Made by a program: the position numbers and the translations under genes
Shown: positions 1 to 8,833 of the stretch, piece by piece
How positions within the stretch are numbered: position 1 is the stretch's first letter
Layout of the letters: each line of letters opens with the position of its first letter
From: Nonomuraea candida
GTDB taxonomy: Bacteria > Actinomycetota > Actinomycetes > Streptosporangiales > Streptosporangiaceae
Assembly (NCBI RefSeq): GCF_000725485.1
Contig: NZ_JOAG01000013.1
Span: forward strand, 62,001-126,000
Length of the DNA: 64,000 bases
Reading direction: 5' to 3'
The notes under the pieces: generated by a model
What the model was told of the DNA's origin: nothing
The model's database searches: none
What the model saw: only the letters and a program-made list of their open reading frames with translations

Positions 1-77
1 TCCGCATCACGGTCGTCCATGAAGTCGGCCATCACTTCGGCATCGACGACGCGCGCCTTCACGAATTGGGCTGGTAA
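1..77 (+). CDS. Metallopeptidase family protein, minimal zincin fold (3' end only)
   Basis: The window opens inside a gene read in the frame starting at base 3 and stopping with TAA at 75-77. The 24 visible residues contain HEVGHHFGID followed by RLHELGW at the C-terminus. This is the HExxH zinc-binding helix and terminal signature of the small actinobacterial zincin family (PF06262, formerly DUF1025). The two His and the Glu of HExxH are intact, so it is probably an active or structurally sound zinc protein. The N-terminal three-quarters lies outside the window, so nothing can be said of its start or regulation. It is too short to be seen by a length-filtered ORF search. Confidence 0.85.
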   Translation, partial: RITVVHEVGHHFGIDDARLHELGW

Positions 78-187
78 CCCTTTGCTTTTGGTTGGCCGCT
101 TTCGGTTGCGGCCCGTGCCGCCCATCGGGCACCTTAGGTCACATACCGAGCACCCTGAGTCAGGCACAGCGGAGTCCAGTGGGGGCC

Positions 188-1471
188 ATGCGGGCACGAC
201 GGCCGCCGGGACGGCATCGCCGTGCCGGAGAAGCACGACAAGTCACCTATAGGGAAGTCATCGCCATCAGGGAGTTCCGTGCCCTGTGGTACGGCCAGGG
301 CATGTCGCTCCTGGGCGACCAGCTCGCCCAGGTGGCGCTCGCCGTCCTCGTCTACGACCGCACCGGCTCGGCGCTGGCCACGGCGGCCGTCTACGCGCTG
401 ACCTACCTGCCCTCCATCATCGGCGGCCCGCTGCTGGCGGGGCTGGCCGACCGGTTCGCCCGCCGGGCCGTGATGCTCACCTGCGACCTGCTGCGCGCCG
501 CGCTGGTCGGCGTGATGGCGGTGCCCGGCGTGCCGTTCTGGGCGCTGTGCGCGCTGGTGTTCCTCGTGGTGCTGCTCGGCGCCCCCTTCTCGGCCGCGCG
601 GGCGGCCCTGCTGCCCGAGGTGCTCAAGGGCGACGCGTACGTCCTGGGCTCGGCCCTGCAGAACATGACGAACCAGGGCGTGCAGATGCTTGGTTTCGCC
701 ACCGGCGGAGCGCTGATCGCCACGATGGGCCCATACCGCGCGCTGGCCATCGACGCGGCCACGTTCCTGGCCTCCGCGCTGGTGCTGGTCACGGGCGTGA
801 GCCGGCGACCGGCGGCGGCCCGCGACGACTCCAGGCCGTCGATGTGGGCGATGACCGCGAGCGGGGCCCGGCTCGTGTTCGGCTCGCGCAGGCTGCGCAC
901 GCTGGTGCTGTTCGCCTGGTTGTGCGGCTTCTACATCCTGCCCGAGGGCATCGCGGCGCCGTACGCGGCCAGGCTCGCCACCGACGCGCTGCCCGCCCCC
1001 GTCGTCACGGGGCTGCTGATGGCGGCGATGCCCGCGGGGACCGTCGTGGGGGCGTTCCTGTTCAGCCGGTTCGTCTCGCCGGAGCGGCGGCTGCGGCTGA
1101 TGGGGTGGATGGCCATCCTGAGCTGCGCGCCCCTGATCGTGACCGCGATCCGGCCGCCCCTGGCCGTCGTGCTGGCCGCGTGGGTGCTGTCGGGGATCGG
1201 CGGGGCGTACCAGCTCGCCGCCAACGCCGCCTTCGTGCAGCACGTGCCCGCGGAACGCCGCGCCCAGGCGTTCGGGCTCGTGCAGTCGGGTCTGATGGCC
1301 GTACAGGGGGTGGGCATCCTGGTGGGCGGTTTCGCGGCGGAGAGACTCGGCCCCGAGCCGGTGGTCGCGCTGGCGGGGTTCGCCGGGGTGATCAGCGCGG
1401 CCGTCCTGGCCATGCTCTGGGCCGAGTCGCGCGACAAGCCCGCCCGGCTGGGCGCCCGGGCCACCGCCTGA
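188..1471 (+). CDS. MFS transporter
   Basis: A major facilitator superfamily permease of about 427 aa, probably an exporter in the cytoplasmic membrane; the substrate is not predictable. About twelve hydrophobic helices are visible. The first follows EFRALWYGQGMSLLGDQ, and a positively charged loop (ADRFARRAVM) sits after helix 2 where the MFS loop 2-3 motif belongs. The frame is open back to 92, but ATG 188, preceded by a GGGGG stretch, gives a more usual MFS N-terminus; the residues from 92 to 187 are low quality and probably untranslated. It converges on the PspC gene, whose stop abuts its own. Confidence 0.8.
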   Translation: MRARRPPGRHRRAGEARQVTYREVIAIREFRALWYGQGMSLLGDQLAQVALAVLVYDRTGSALATAAVYALTYLPSIIGGPLLAGLADRFARRAVMLTCDLLRAALVGVMAVPGVPFWALCALVFLVVLLGAPFSAARAALLPEVLKGDAYVLGSALQNMTNQGVQMLGFATGGALIATMGPYRALAIDAATFLASALVLVTGVSRRPAAARDDSRPSMWAMTASGARLVFGSRRLRTLVLFAWLCGFYILPEGIAAPYAARLATDALPAPVVTGLLMAAMPAGTVVGAFLFSRFVSPERRLRLMGWMAILSCAPLIVTAIRPPLAVVLAAWVLSGIGGAYQLAANAAFVQHVPAERRAQAFGLVQSGLMAVQGVGILVGGFAAERLGPEPVVALAGFAGVISAAVLAMLWAESRDKPARLGARATA

Positions 1472-1762
1472 TCACGGCTGGGGCTTCTGCTCGCCGCTCC
1501 AGTCCGTCGTGGTCGTCCGGCGGCTCTGCTGCTTGCTTATGACGTCCTGGACGATGGAGGTCTCGTGCTCCTCGTCCGGCATGAGGAGCCAGCCGATCGC
1601 GTACAGCGCGACACCCGCCCCGCCGAACAGCGTCGCGATCGCGAGCCCGATCCTGACCAGGTTGGCGTCGATGCCGACGTACTGGCCGACACCGGAGCAG
1701 ACGCCCGCGATGATCCGGCCCTTCTGGGTCCTGCGCAGCTTCTTGACGTTGTATTCGCTCAT
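1472..1762 (-). CDS. PspC domain membrane protein
   Basis: A 96-aa membrane protein with a PspC domain. The N-terminus KKLRRTQKGRIIAGVCSGVG is followed by GVALYAIGWLLMPDE, the hallmark of the family, which includes envelope-stress proteins of the phage-shock type and actinobacterial small membrane proteins. One or two transmembrane segments lie between residues 35 and 62. The C-terminal 35 residues are polar and Gln/Thr-rich, probably cytoplasmic. It is monocistronic and tail-to-tail with the MFS gene. A role in membrane stress is the family expectation, not shown here. Confidence 0.88.
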   Translation of the reverse strand: MSEYNVKKLRRTQKGRIIAGVCSGVGQYVGIDANLVRIGLAIATLFGGAGVALYAIGWLLMPDEEHETSIVQDVISKQQSRRTTTTDWSGEQKPQP

Positions 1763-1857
1763 GCCTCAAGACTGCCCCTCGGCCCGGTGTTCGCACATCA
1801 GGATTGCCCCTGGTAGAACCCTGGTAGTCCCCGATGCCCGGACGAGAGGACCCCGAG

Positions 1858-3012
1858 ATGGACGACCTGCTCCGACTCGACGACAAGCTCAACTCCGACC
1901 AGCGGCTCATCCGCGACACGGTCCGGTCCTTCGTCGCCGACCGCGTCCTGCCACACGTGGGTGACTGGTTCGAGGAGGCCGCCTTCCCGGCGCGCGAGCT
2001 CGCCCCCGCGCTCGGCTCGCTCGGCGTCCTGGGCATGCACCTCCAGGGGTACGGCTGCGCCGGCACCGACGCCGTCTCCTACGGGGTCGCCTGCCGCGAG
2101 CTGGAGGCCGGCGACTCGGGGCTGCGCTCCTTCGTGTCCGTGCAGGGGTCGCTGGCCATGTACCCGATCTGGCGCTACGGGTCTGAGGAGCAGAAGCAGG
2201 AGTGGCTGCCCCGGATGGCCGCCGGCGAGGCGATCGGCTGCTTCGGCCTGACCGAGCCCGACCACGGCTCCGACCCGGCCGGGATGCGCACGTACGCGAA
2301 GAAGGACGGCTCCGACTGGATCCTGAACGGCTCCAAGATGTGGATCACCAACGGCTCCGTCGCCGACGTGGCCGTGGTGTGGGCCCAGACCGACGACGGC
2401 ATCCGCGGCTTCGTCGTCCCCACCTCCACCCCCGGCTTCTCCGCCCCCGAGATCCACAAGAAGCTGTCGCTCAGGGCCTCGGTCACCTCCTCCCTCTACT
2501 TCGACGACGTACGCCTGCCCGCCTCGGCCGTCCTGCCCGGCGTCACCGGCCTGCGCGGCCCGCTGTCCTGCCTCTCGGAGGCCCGCTTCGGCATCGTCTG
2601 GGGCGTCGTGGGCGCCGCCCGCGCCTGCCTGGAGGCGGCCGTCGACTACGCCAAGACCCGCGTCCAGTTCGACAAGCCGATCGGCGCCTTCCAGCTCACC
2701 CAGGAGAAGCTCGCCTGGATGTACGTCGGCACCGCCCAGGCCGGCCTCACCGCGCTCCACCTCGGCGAACTGAAGGACGCGGGGCGGCTGGAGCCCCGGC
2801 AGATCAGCTTCGGCAAGCTGGCCAACGTACGCGCCGCCCTCGACATCGCCCGCCAGGCCCGCAGCATTCTGGGCGGCAACGGGATCACCCTGGAGTACCC
2901 TGTGATCAGGCACATGAACAACCTGGAGAGCGTGCTGACCTACGAGGGCACCCAGGAAGTGCACACCCTGGTGCTGGGGGAGGCGCTGACGGGGCTGGCG
3001 GCTTACCGGTGA
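1858..3012 (+). CDS. gcdH: Acyl-CoA dehydrogenase, glutaryl-CoA dehydrogenase type
   Basis: A 384-aa flavoprotein of the acyl-CoA dehydrogenase superfamily. The sequence resembles glutaryl-CoA dehydrogenase, which oxidises and decarboxylates glutaryl-CoA to crotonyl-CoA in lysine/tryptophan catabolism. Visible signatures are GLTEPDHGSDP (FAD/substrate loop), WITNGSVADVAVVWA, RVQFDKPIGAFQLTQ and the C-terminal LGGNGITLEYPVIRHMNNLE and TYEGTQEVH; the Glu of YEGT is the expected catalytic base. Start ATG 1858 is chosen because GAGAGGA lies 6 nt upstream; an in-frame ATG at 1834 exists without an RBS. It stands alone before the tRNA gene. The substrate assignment within the superfamily is by signature only. 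Confidence 0.85.
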   Translation: MDDLLRLDDKLNSDQRLIRDTVRSFVADRVLPHVGDWFEEAAFPARELAPALGSLGVLGMHLQGYGCAGTDAVSYGVACRELEAGDSGLRSFVSVQGSLAMYPIWRYGSEEQKQEWLPRMAAGEAIGCFGLTEPDHGSDPAGMRTYAKKDGSDWILNGSKMWITNGSVADVAVVWAQTDDGIRGFVVPTSTPGFSAPEIHKKLSLRASVTSSLYFDDVRLPASAVLPGVTGLRGPLSCLSEARFGIVWGVVGAARACLEAAVDYAKTRVQFDKPIGAFQLTQEKLAWMYVGTAQAGLTALHLGELKDAGRLEPRQISFGKLANVRAALDIARQARSILGGNGITLEYPVIRHMNNLESVLTYEGTQEVHTLVLGEALTGLAAYR

Positions 3013-3061
3013 TGGAGGCGTCGCGGGCAGGGCGGTAATCTCTGTACCCTTGCTCTTGCGA

Positions 3062-3137
3062 GGGGCGTTAGCTCAATTGGCAGAGCTGCGGACTTTTAAT
3101 CCGTAGGTTCCGGGTTCGAGCCCCGGGCGCCCTACCA
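3062..3137 (+). tRNA. tRNA-Lys (anticodon UUU)
   Basis: A complete cloverleaf. The acceptor GGGGCGT pairs with GCGCCCT (two G-U type pairs). The D-arm is GCTC/GAGC, the anticodon loop CTTTTAA gives anticodon TTT (UUU, lysine), and the T-arm is CCGGG-TTCGAGC-CCCGG. The discriminator A at 3134 is followed by an encoded CCA (3135-3137). The 3' half of such genes is a common integration target, and the DNA immediately downstream is a degraded accessory region. Confidence 0.97.
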
Positions 3138-3139
3138 CT

Positions 3140-3827
3140 CTTCACCCTTCTGGCCAGGGGCTTTATCTCTCCCCTGGAATCCGCAGGGTCGCCAGTGCCC
3201 TCTGGGGAGACCGAGGGGAGACCGCCAGTTTGGGAGGCCGCCCTCGGCACGATCGCGACGCTCGCCTCGGCGGCGGCGTAGGCGCCGGACAACATGGAGC
3301 CGAGTTGCCGCCCGCTGGTGTCCTTGCGGCGCAGCTCATCGAGGTCAGGTGGCGGCGCCTGCTTCTTGTTGGCCGCCTTGGTCATCTCGCGGATCTCCAT
3401 CCGCGCCTCGTGGCCCTCCGGGCCGGCCTCGGGGATGTCGAGCAGCCGCAGAGCCTTCTCGTAGAAGGCGATCAGCTCCGTCTCCGTATAGACCCGCAGA
3501 CGCCCTCTGATGGCGGCGCCAGACGTGTAGTCCTCCCCACGCGAACCCGATCGTCGCCGCGACCGAGAAGGGGATGTGCGGCCGAGCCTCGCGCCGGCAA
3601 GAACCGCGCCGGTCATGGTCGCCGGCTGGATCATCGCGCTGCCCAGCCGGGTCAAGGCGATGGTCGCGTCGACCAGCTCGCTGTTGCCGAACCTCGCCAT
3701 GGTGAGGTCGGCGCCGGCCAGGCTGGCATCGGTCAGGTTGGCATCGGTCAGGTTGGTGCCGGAGAAGATAGCGCCGCGTGCGGAGGCTCGCGACAGATTG
3801 CGCCGGTGAGGATCATCTGGTCGAGGT
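3140..3827 (-). pseudogene. Decayed pentapeptide-repeat coding region
   Basis: On the minus strand, around 3640-3815, there are clear pentapeptide repeats (AIFSGTNLTDANLTDASLAG and ADLTMARF), the A(D/N)LxX pattern of a right-handed beta-helix. The first repeat-like piece, LNLDQMILTGA near 3800-3835, sits in a different frame from the rest, which indicates a frameshift. Downstream a hydrophilic stretch (ELIAFYEKALRLLDIPEAG; MTKAANKKQ) continues and the frame stays open until it runs antisense through the tRNA. No start codon with an RBS is visible. I read this as the remains of one gene, possibly originally joined to the TPR fragment just upstream. Confidence 0.5.
3154..3177 (+). terminator. 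Hairpin downstream of tRNA-Lys
   Basis: CCAGGGG (3154-3160) and CCCCTGG (3171-3177) form a perfect 7-bp stem with a T-rich 10-nt loop, 17 nt after the tRNA. There is no clear U tract, so it may be a weak terminator or a processing barrier. Confidence 0.4.
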
Positions 3828-4571
3828 TCAGCCCGCGCCGAAACGCTTCGCCCGTAGCGGATCGTCGAGAGCGGCGCTCTCCTGCCTCGCGGCGGCGACC
3901 TCTGCGAGGAGTTCCTCGTCGTCGGGATACACCTCCGCCATCGCCTCCACCATCGTGAGGCGCGTGTCCAGCAGCCTGCGTGCGTTGTCCCGGTCGCCGT
4001 CCCTCTCGGCCAGGCCGGCAAGGCGCCGGAAGGCCAGAGCAGCTTCCATGGCGGCTGCCGGGCTCCTGATCGCCTGGAAGAGCCGGCTACGGATCACCGA
4101 GCACTCGGACCAGGTCTGGTACTCCTTGGCCTTGTGTCCCGGCAGGTCGAGCGCGTGGTACAACTCGCCGAGGCGTTGCAGCGAGTCAGCGAGCCGCTGG
4201 TCGGCCTCCATAAAGGTGGGATGCTCGGCCGCGAGCTCGCGGTAGACGTCCACGGCGATCGTGAGCACGGCCTCGGCCGCCGCCACGTGACCGTCGGCGA
4301 ACCGGGTCTGGCCGCAGATGTCGTGTGCGGCGCCGAGGCGGAACCCGGCCTCGTCGCGCTGCGGGTGCGTGGCGGCCAACTCCTTGACGGCGGGCAGCGA
4401 TCGTTCGGCCACCTCTCGTGCGGCGCGCGGGAAGCCGTGCCGGAGCAACATGGCGGTCAGGTGCTCACGAAGGAGACTGTGGTGACGCGCAGGCACGTGC
4501 GGCGCGATCTCTCCCAGGAGCGCCATCCCCGCGTATCCCCGTTCACTGTCGTCCTCCAGCAGGCACAACGC
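3828..4571 (-). pseudogene. TPR protein fragment (5'-truncated)
   Basis: The frame encodes about 246 residues of helical tetratricopeptide-like sequence (ERGYAGMALLGEIAPH, AAEAVLTIAVDVYRELAAEHP, DSLQRLGELYHALDL, AFRRLAGLAERDGDRDNARR). It is typical of the TPR arm of large actinobacterial signalling proteins. It has no credible start: upstream the frame opens into non-coding-looking sequence, and the N-terminal partner domain expected for such proteins is missing. It stops at 3828-3830, exactly where pentapeptide-like sequence resumes in another frame. A truncated, frameshifted gene is the simplest reading. Alternatively it could be a small free TPR protein started from TTG 4568. Confidence 0.5.
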
Positions 4572-5109
4572 ATGCGACTGGGCCGCCGGGCAGCGCCACG
4601 GCCGCTTGCGCCGGGCTGATGAAGAACGAGCTCAAGAGCAGGAACGACAGGGGCAGGCGCAGTCGCACACGACCTCCGCAGATGGGGGTTTCCGAGACGG
4701 CCACCGGTGTACCGGCCAGGTTCCGGCGTTCTCCGGAACCGGCCTTCAGTATGCCTGAAGGTGGGATCGGTGATCGCGGCGGGGTGCCCGTGCTCTCTCT
4801 CCGGAGCACGGCACCGCAGGAGGCTCAGCCGGTCGTGACGACCTGGGCGTCGAAGAGCTGCCGAACGTGAAGCCGAGCAGGCCCGCGTGGCGGGACTGCA
4901 GACGGTCGCCCGCACCGAAGAGGAACGGTCACCGGCGGATACCTGCCGGCGGTCATGTGCTGCGTCTGTTCGGCCGAATCCATCATCCTCCGTGTCAAGG
5001 CGTCGCGTTCAGGATGAACGGCTGGTCCGGCGGACCCGAGCGGCGGCTGTCGACGTTCCCGCCCGGCCAGAGCGCCGGCTCTGATGAGGCAAGGTGATAG
5101 GAGGGAGGC
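4572..5109. other. Intergenic region, no supported gene
   Basis: All frames here give arginine/proline-rich shadow translations without RBS or family signatures. A 7-bp perfect palindrome CCTTCAG-TATGC-CTGAAGG at 4743-4761 could be a regulator site but has no obvious partner. The last 12 bases hold the strong RBS of the next gene. Confidence 0.5.
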
Positions 5110-5721
5110 ATGAACAGGAGTGATGCGCGCGTGCGAGAAACACAGGGTGACCTCGTCCTGCGGCCGGACGCCCGGAAGGGGGCGGCCTTTCTGATCACCG
5201 CTTCGGTGGCCACCGTAGCCATCGTCGCCGCCATCCTGATGGGTGACGCTCCGCCGGTGTTCGCCCTCGTCGTGGGCACCCTCTTCACCGTGCCGATCCT
5301 CCTGGGGGTCGGCGCCTTCTTCCGTGCCCGGATCATCCTGACGGCACATGACATCGTGCTGCGGGGAGTGTTCTCCCAGCGGCGCCTCCCACGCTCGCAG
5401 GCCGCGGAGGTGGTCCGCGCGACCCTCGTCGCACCGCGGGGATCTCCCGGCGACACCCTGTTCGTGCTCGACGCGCACCGCAACCTGCTCCTCAGGGTGC
5501 CCGGTGGCGGCTACGCGCGCGAGGACATCGACCGGCTGGTGACCGCGCTCGGCTTGCCATGCAGCGGCCCCGACCACGCCGTGAACGCCAGCGAACTGGC
5601 CAGAACGTATCCCGGCCTCGTGTCATGGGCCGAGCGGCATCCCTACCGGCTCGCGTTCGTGATCGCCGGGGTCCTGGTCGCAGTCGTCATGACGCTGGTG
5701 CTCTTCTCGATCTCGACGTGA
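5110..5721 (+). CDS. PH-like domain membrane protein
   Basis: A 203-aa integral membrane protein of unknown function. Two hydrophobic helices at residues 25-45 and 50-70 are followed by a cytoplasmic-looking beta-rich segment (RIILTAHDIVLRGVFSQRRL, FVLDAHRNLLLRVPGGGY) resembling bacterial PH-like domains. A final transmembrane helix closes the C-terminus (LAFVIAGVLVAVVMTLVLF). The start is secure: TAGGAGGGAGGC precedes ATG 5110. The gene is isolated between a degraded region and a phosphotransferase gene. PH-like proteins of this build are common in actinobacteria and their ligand is unknown. Confidence 0.78.
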   Translation: MNRSDARVRETQGDLVLRPDARKGAAFLITASVATVAIVAAILMGDAPPVFALVVGTLFTVPILLGVGAFFRARIILTAHDIVLRGVFSQRRLPRSQAAEVVRATLVAPRGSPGDTLFVLDAHRNLLLRVPGGGYAREDIDRLVTALGLPCSGPDHAVNASELARTYPGLVSWAERHPYRLAFVIAGVLVAVVMTLVLFSIST

Positions 5722-5969
5722 CCGAGGGCGGCTCCCGCTCACCGACTCAGCGCTTTCGTCCGGGGCGGGTGAGCGACCACGGTGGCCCCCTCCCGACACT
5801 GCTCGGCATCGGCGATGCGTCCGGCGTCGAGCAGTTCCCGGCCGGCCCACGTTTGGCGAAGGGGGCGGTGCGGGGCGTTCGGGGGCGTTGGGTACCCGAG
5901 AGGTAGTCTCGGATCTTCCCGGGCGCGGGCGGCCGGGCCGGGCGGGCTGACGGGCAGGAGTTGGTCTTG

Positions 5970-6866
5970 GTGGTCGCGAGTGTCGCGGACGAGCCTCCGG
6001 CGATCGATGCGGCGCTGGTCAGGCGGCTGATCGGGGCGCAGTTCCCGCAGTGGGCCGGGCTGCCGCTGGAGCCCGTGCGCCCGGCCGGCTCCGATCATGT
6101 GATCTACCGGCTGGGCACGGAGCTGTCGGTACGCCTGCCCCGCCACGCCGGCGCGAGCGGCCAGGCCACCAAGGAGTTCGAGTGGCTGCCCCGGCTGGCC
6201 GGGGAGTTGCCGCTGGCCGTCCCGGTCCCGGTGGGGCTGGGCGAGCCGGGCTTCGGCTATCCGTGGCCGTGGTCGGTGTCGCGGTGGCTGAAGGGCGAGG
6301 TGGCGACCGTGGAGGCGCTGGCCAGCTCGGCCGAGGCCGCGGTCGGGCTGGCGGAGTTCCTGACCGCTCTGCGGCGGTTCGCGCCCGCCGAGGCCGCGGC
6401 CGTCGCCGGCCGTGGCGACCTCGCCGGTGCTCCGCTCGCCGAGCGGGACGGCGCGACGCGGGCGGCCATCGCGGAGGTGGCGGGCGCCTTCGACGCCGCG
6501 GCCATGACCGAGCTGTGGCAGGCGGCGCTGGACGTCCCCGAGGGGGATCAGTCCCGGACGTGGGTGCACGGCGACTTCCACACCGGCAACCTGCTGGTCG
6601 ATGGCGGCCGGCTGAGCGCGGTCATCGACTTCGGCGAGTTCGGCATCGGCGATCCGGCCTGCGACCTGACCATCGCCTTCACCCTGATGTCGGCCGGCAG
6701 CCGGGCCGTCTTCCGCGCCGCGCTCGGCGTGGACGATGCCACGTGGCTCCGAGGTCGCGGCTGGGCCCTGGCCACCGCCCTGAACGCCTACACCGGCTAT
6801 GCGGCGGTCGATCCGCGCGTCGCCGCCCAGACCACCCGCCAGATCACGCAGGCTCTCATCGGCTGA
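5970..6866 (+). CDS. Aminoglycoside phosphotransferase family protein
   Basis: A kinase-fold small-molecule phosphotransferase (APH/choline kinase family) of about 298 aa. The Brenner motif is intact (WVHGDFHTGNLLV near residue 194; catalytic Asp in HGD), as is the metal-binding motif (VIDFGEFGIGDPACDL). The N-terminal lobe contains RLPRHAGASGQATKEFEWLP, where the ATP-contact Lys is expected. AGGAG at 5956-5960 best serves GTG 5970; TTG 5961 and TTG 5967 are alternatives. The substrate is unknown: many such genes are not resistance genes, and nothing in the neighbourhood implies an antibiotic. Confidence 0.85.
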   Translation: MVASVADEPPAIDAALVRRLIGAQFPQWAGLPLEPVRPAGSDHVIYRLGTELSVRLPRHAGASGQATKEFEWLPRLAGELPLAVPVPVGLGEPGFGYPWPWSVSRWLKGEVATVEALASSAEAAVGLAEFLTALRRFAPAEAAAVAGRGDLAGAPLAERDGATRAAIAEVAGAFDAAAMTELWQAALDVPEGDQSRTWVHGDFHTGNLLVDGGRLSAVIDFGEFGIGDPACDLTIAFTLMSAGSRAVFRAALGVDDATWLRGRGWALATALNAYTGYAAVDPRVAAQTTRQITQALIG

Positions 6867-7074
6867 CGGCGCCGCGTTGAACCGCTGCGGTCCTCGTCGA
6901 GCAGGAGGCCCATCAGGCCGAGCACCAGGATGCCCTGGCCGGCCCCGAAATAGCCGACGCCCGCGCCGGCCGCCAGCATCTGCCTGCCATGGACGTAACG
7001 GGCGAAGCCCGACGAAAGGGGTGATAACCGATGGCTAGGCTCGGGGGGTTCGAGGGGCGACGACGGGGAGTGCA

Positions 7075-7824
7075 GTGGACTGGATCACCGAATACGTCAA
7101 TGCGGTAAGTGATCTGCCCTTTCCCCTGGTGGGCGCGGTGGCCGCGCTCATGGCCTTCGCCGAGTCGGGCCTGGGCGTCGGGTCGGTGCTGCCGGGTGAG
7201 ACCGGGGTGCTGCTGCTGGGCGCCACCGTCACCGGCCCGGTACGGTTCGCCGCCATGCTGCTGCTCGTGGCGCTGGGCGTGACCGGCGGCGACCACGTCG
7301 GCTATGTGCTCGGACGGCGGTACGGCGACCGCATGCGCCGGCTGAAGGTGGTGCGCCGGCTGGGAGTGCACCACTGGGACCGCGCGCGGGCCGCCCTGCA
7401 GCGTCATGGCGCGACGGCGGTGTTCGTCACCCGGCTGATCCCCATCGTGCGGACGCTCACGCCCGCGGCCGCCGGAGCGGCGCAGGTGACCTACCGCCGG
7501 TTTCTCATCGCCTCGCTGGCGGGCTCGTTGCTCTGGTCGGGGGTCTACGTGAGCCTCGGGGCGCTCGCGGGCGCCTCGGCCGCCCAGCTGGAGCGGACGC
7601 TCGGGCGCGCGTCGTGGCTGGTGCTGGGCGGGGTGGTCGTCGTCGTGGCGGGCGTGGGCCTGCTCCGGCGCAGGCGCGCCTCCGCGAAACGGCGCGAGGA
7701 GGCAGGAGACGCGGACCTGCGCGAGCGCACGCCCGCAACACGACGTGAGCAGGCGAGAGACGTGGGCCTGCCCAGGCCCGCGTCCGCGGAACGGCGCGGG
7801 GAGGGCGGCGGGTCAGCCGAGTAG
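7075..7824 (+). CDS. DedA family membrane protein
   Basis: A 249-aa DedA/SNARE-associated family protein, an integral membrane family linked to lipid flipping and envelope homeostasis. Conserved elements are ESGLGVGSVLPGE near the N-terminus, GDHVGYVLGRRYG in the middle and FVTRLIPIVRTLTPAAAG (the F/VxRxxP motif). The C-terminal 55 residues after the last helix are unusual: a charged tail built of three imperfect repeats (RREEAGDADL, RREQARDVGL, RRGEGGG) at DNA 7675-7815. Start is GTG 7075 after GACGGGGAG. Its stop overlaps the convergent epimerase gene by 12 bp. Confidence 0.9.
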   Translation: MDWITEYVNAVSDLPFPLVGAVAALMAFAESGLGVGSVLPGETGVLLLGATVTGPVRFAAMLLLVALGVTGGDHVGYVLGRRYGDRMRRLKVVRRLGVHHWDRARAALQRHGATAVFVTRLIPIVRTLTPAAAGAAQVTYRRFLIASLAGSLLWSGVYVSLGALAGASAAQLERTLGRASWLVLGGVVVVVAGVGLLRRRRASAKRREEAGDADLRERTPATRREQARDVGLPRPASAERRGEGGGSAE

Positions 7825-8769
7825 CCGGAGCAGCTCGGCCTCCTCGGCGGGGGTGAGGCCGGAGCGGCTCACCGTGTGGCCCGACTCCCGCTGCCAGGCG
7901 AGGGTGTCGCGGGCCGTGTCGGCGACCGGGCGGATGCTCAGGCCGGCGGCCAGCGTGGCGGAGGTGTCGCGGGCCATGAAGCCGGCGTATTCGGGCAGCG
8001 GCAGCCACATCGGCAGGGAGCGCGGCCCCATCCACGGCTCCACCTTCTGCTCGACCAGGAACGCCTGGTCGGCCCAGACCAGCTCGGGCTCCACCGACAG
8101 GCCCGCCGCGATGCCGGCCAGCAGCTCGCCCCTGCCGAAGGGCAGGGAGATCGCGTCATAGGGCCCGGTCAGCCCCTTTTCCGCCGCGTCCAGCGTCCAG
8201 GCGGACAGATCGCGTACGTCGACGAGCTGGACGAGATCGTCGGGCGACCCGGGAGCCAGCACGGGGCCGCCGCGCGCCAGCCGCTCGACCCAGTAGGTGA
8301 ACCGGTCGGACTGGTCGTCGGGGCCCACGATCAGCCCGGCGCGCACGAGCAGCGCCGTGTCGCCGAAGATCTGCTCGCACGCCACCTTGGCCGGCCCGTA
8401 GTTCTCCGGGTCGGCCTCGTCGGCGTCGGCGGCCAGCGGCGGGTGGAGGGTCTGGTTGGCCTCGCCCGTGTCGGCGTAGACGCTGCACGACGACACGAAC
8501 GTCCAGTGACCGGCGCGACCGGCCAGCTCCGCCACCGCCCGGCGGACCACGCTCGGCTGCCTGGCGACGTCGACGACCAGGTCGAACGTGCCCTCCACCT
8601 GCGCCAGCCCGCCGTCCTGGCTCCGGTCGGCCCGGACGAACGCGACACCGGGCGCGGGGTCGCCGGCGACCCCGCGCGCCGCGCACACCACCTGGTGCCC
8701 GCGATCGCGCGCCTGCCGCGCGATCTCCCTGGACAGGAACTTCGTACCGCCGAGAACAAGTGTCCGCAT
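7813..8769 (-). CDS. NAD-dependent epimerase/dehydratase family protein
   Basis: A 318-aa extended short-chain dehydrogenase. The N-terminal MRTLVLGGTKFLSREIA is a nucleotide-binding Gly-rich loop (variant GGTxFLS rather than GxxGxxG). Next come FVSSCSVYAD (Ser) and YGPAKVACE (Tyr-x-x-x-Lys), giving the catalytic set. The C-terminal half matches the sugar-nucleotide/reductase-like group with no clear substrate (LVDVRDLSAWTLDAAE). It is probably cytosolic. It is single, converging on dedA and followed upstream by doxX in the same orientation at a 64-bp distance. Confidence 0.85.
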   Translation of the reverse strand: MRTLVLGGTKFLSREIARQARDRGHQVVCAARGVAGDPAPGVAFVRADRSQDGGLAQVEGTFDLVVDVARQPSVVRRAVAELAGRAGHWTFVSSCSVYADTGEANQTLHPPLAADADEADPENYGPAKVACEQIFGDTALLVRAGLIVGPDDQSDRFTYWVERLARGGPVLAPGSPDDLVQLVDVRDLSAWTLDAAEKGLTGPYDAISLPFGRGELLAGIAAGLSVEPELVWADQAFLVEQKVEPWMGPRSLPMWLPLPEYAGFMARDTSATLAAGLSIRPVADTARDTLAWQRESGHTVSRSGLTPAEEAELLRLLG

Positions 8770-8833
8770 TCCCCCATCCTGGCCGCCCGGACGGGGACGT
8801 TCCGCCCTTCTTCACCCGCAGCGTAAACAGGGC

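Noticed and set aside
5970..6866. Aminoglycoside resistance gene
   Set aside because: The kinase motifs only show the broad APH superfamily; no resistance context is present.
6797..6979. 60-aa minus-strand ORF with a hydrophobic segment
   Set aside because: It overlaps the end of the phosphotransferase by 70 bp, has no RBS, and its second half is antisense; too weak to call.
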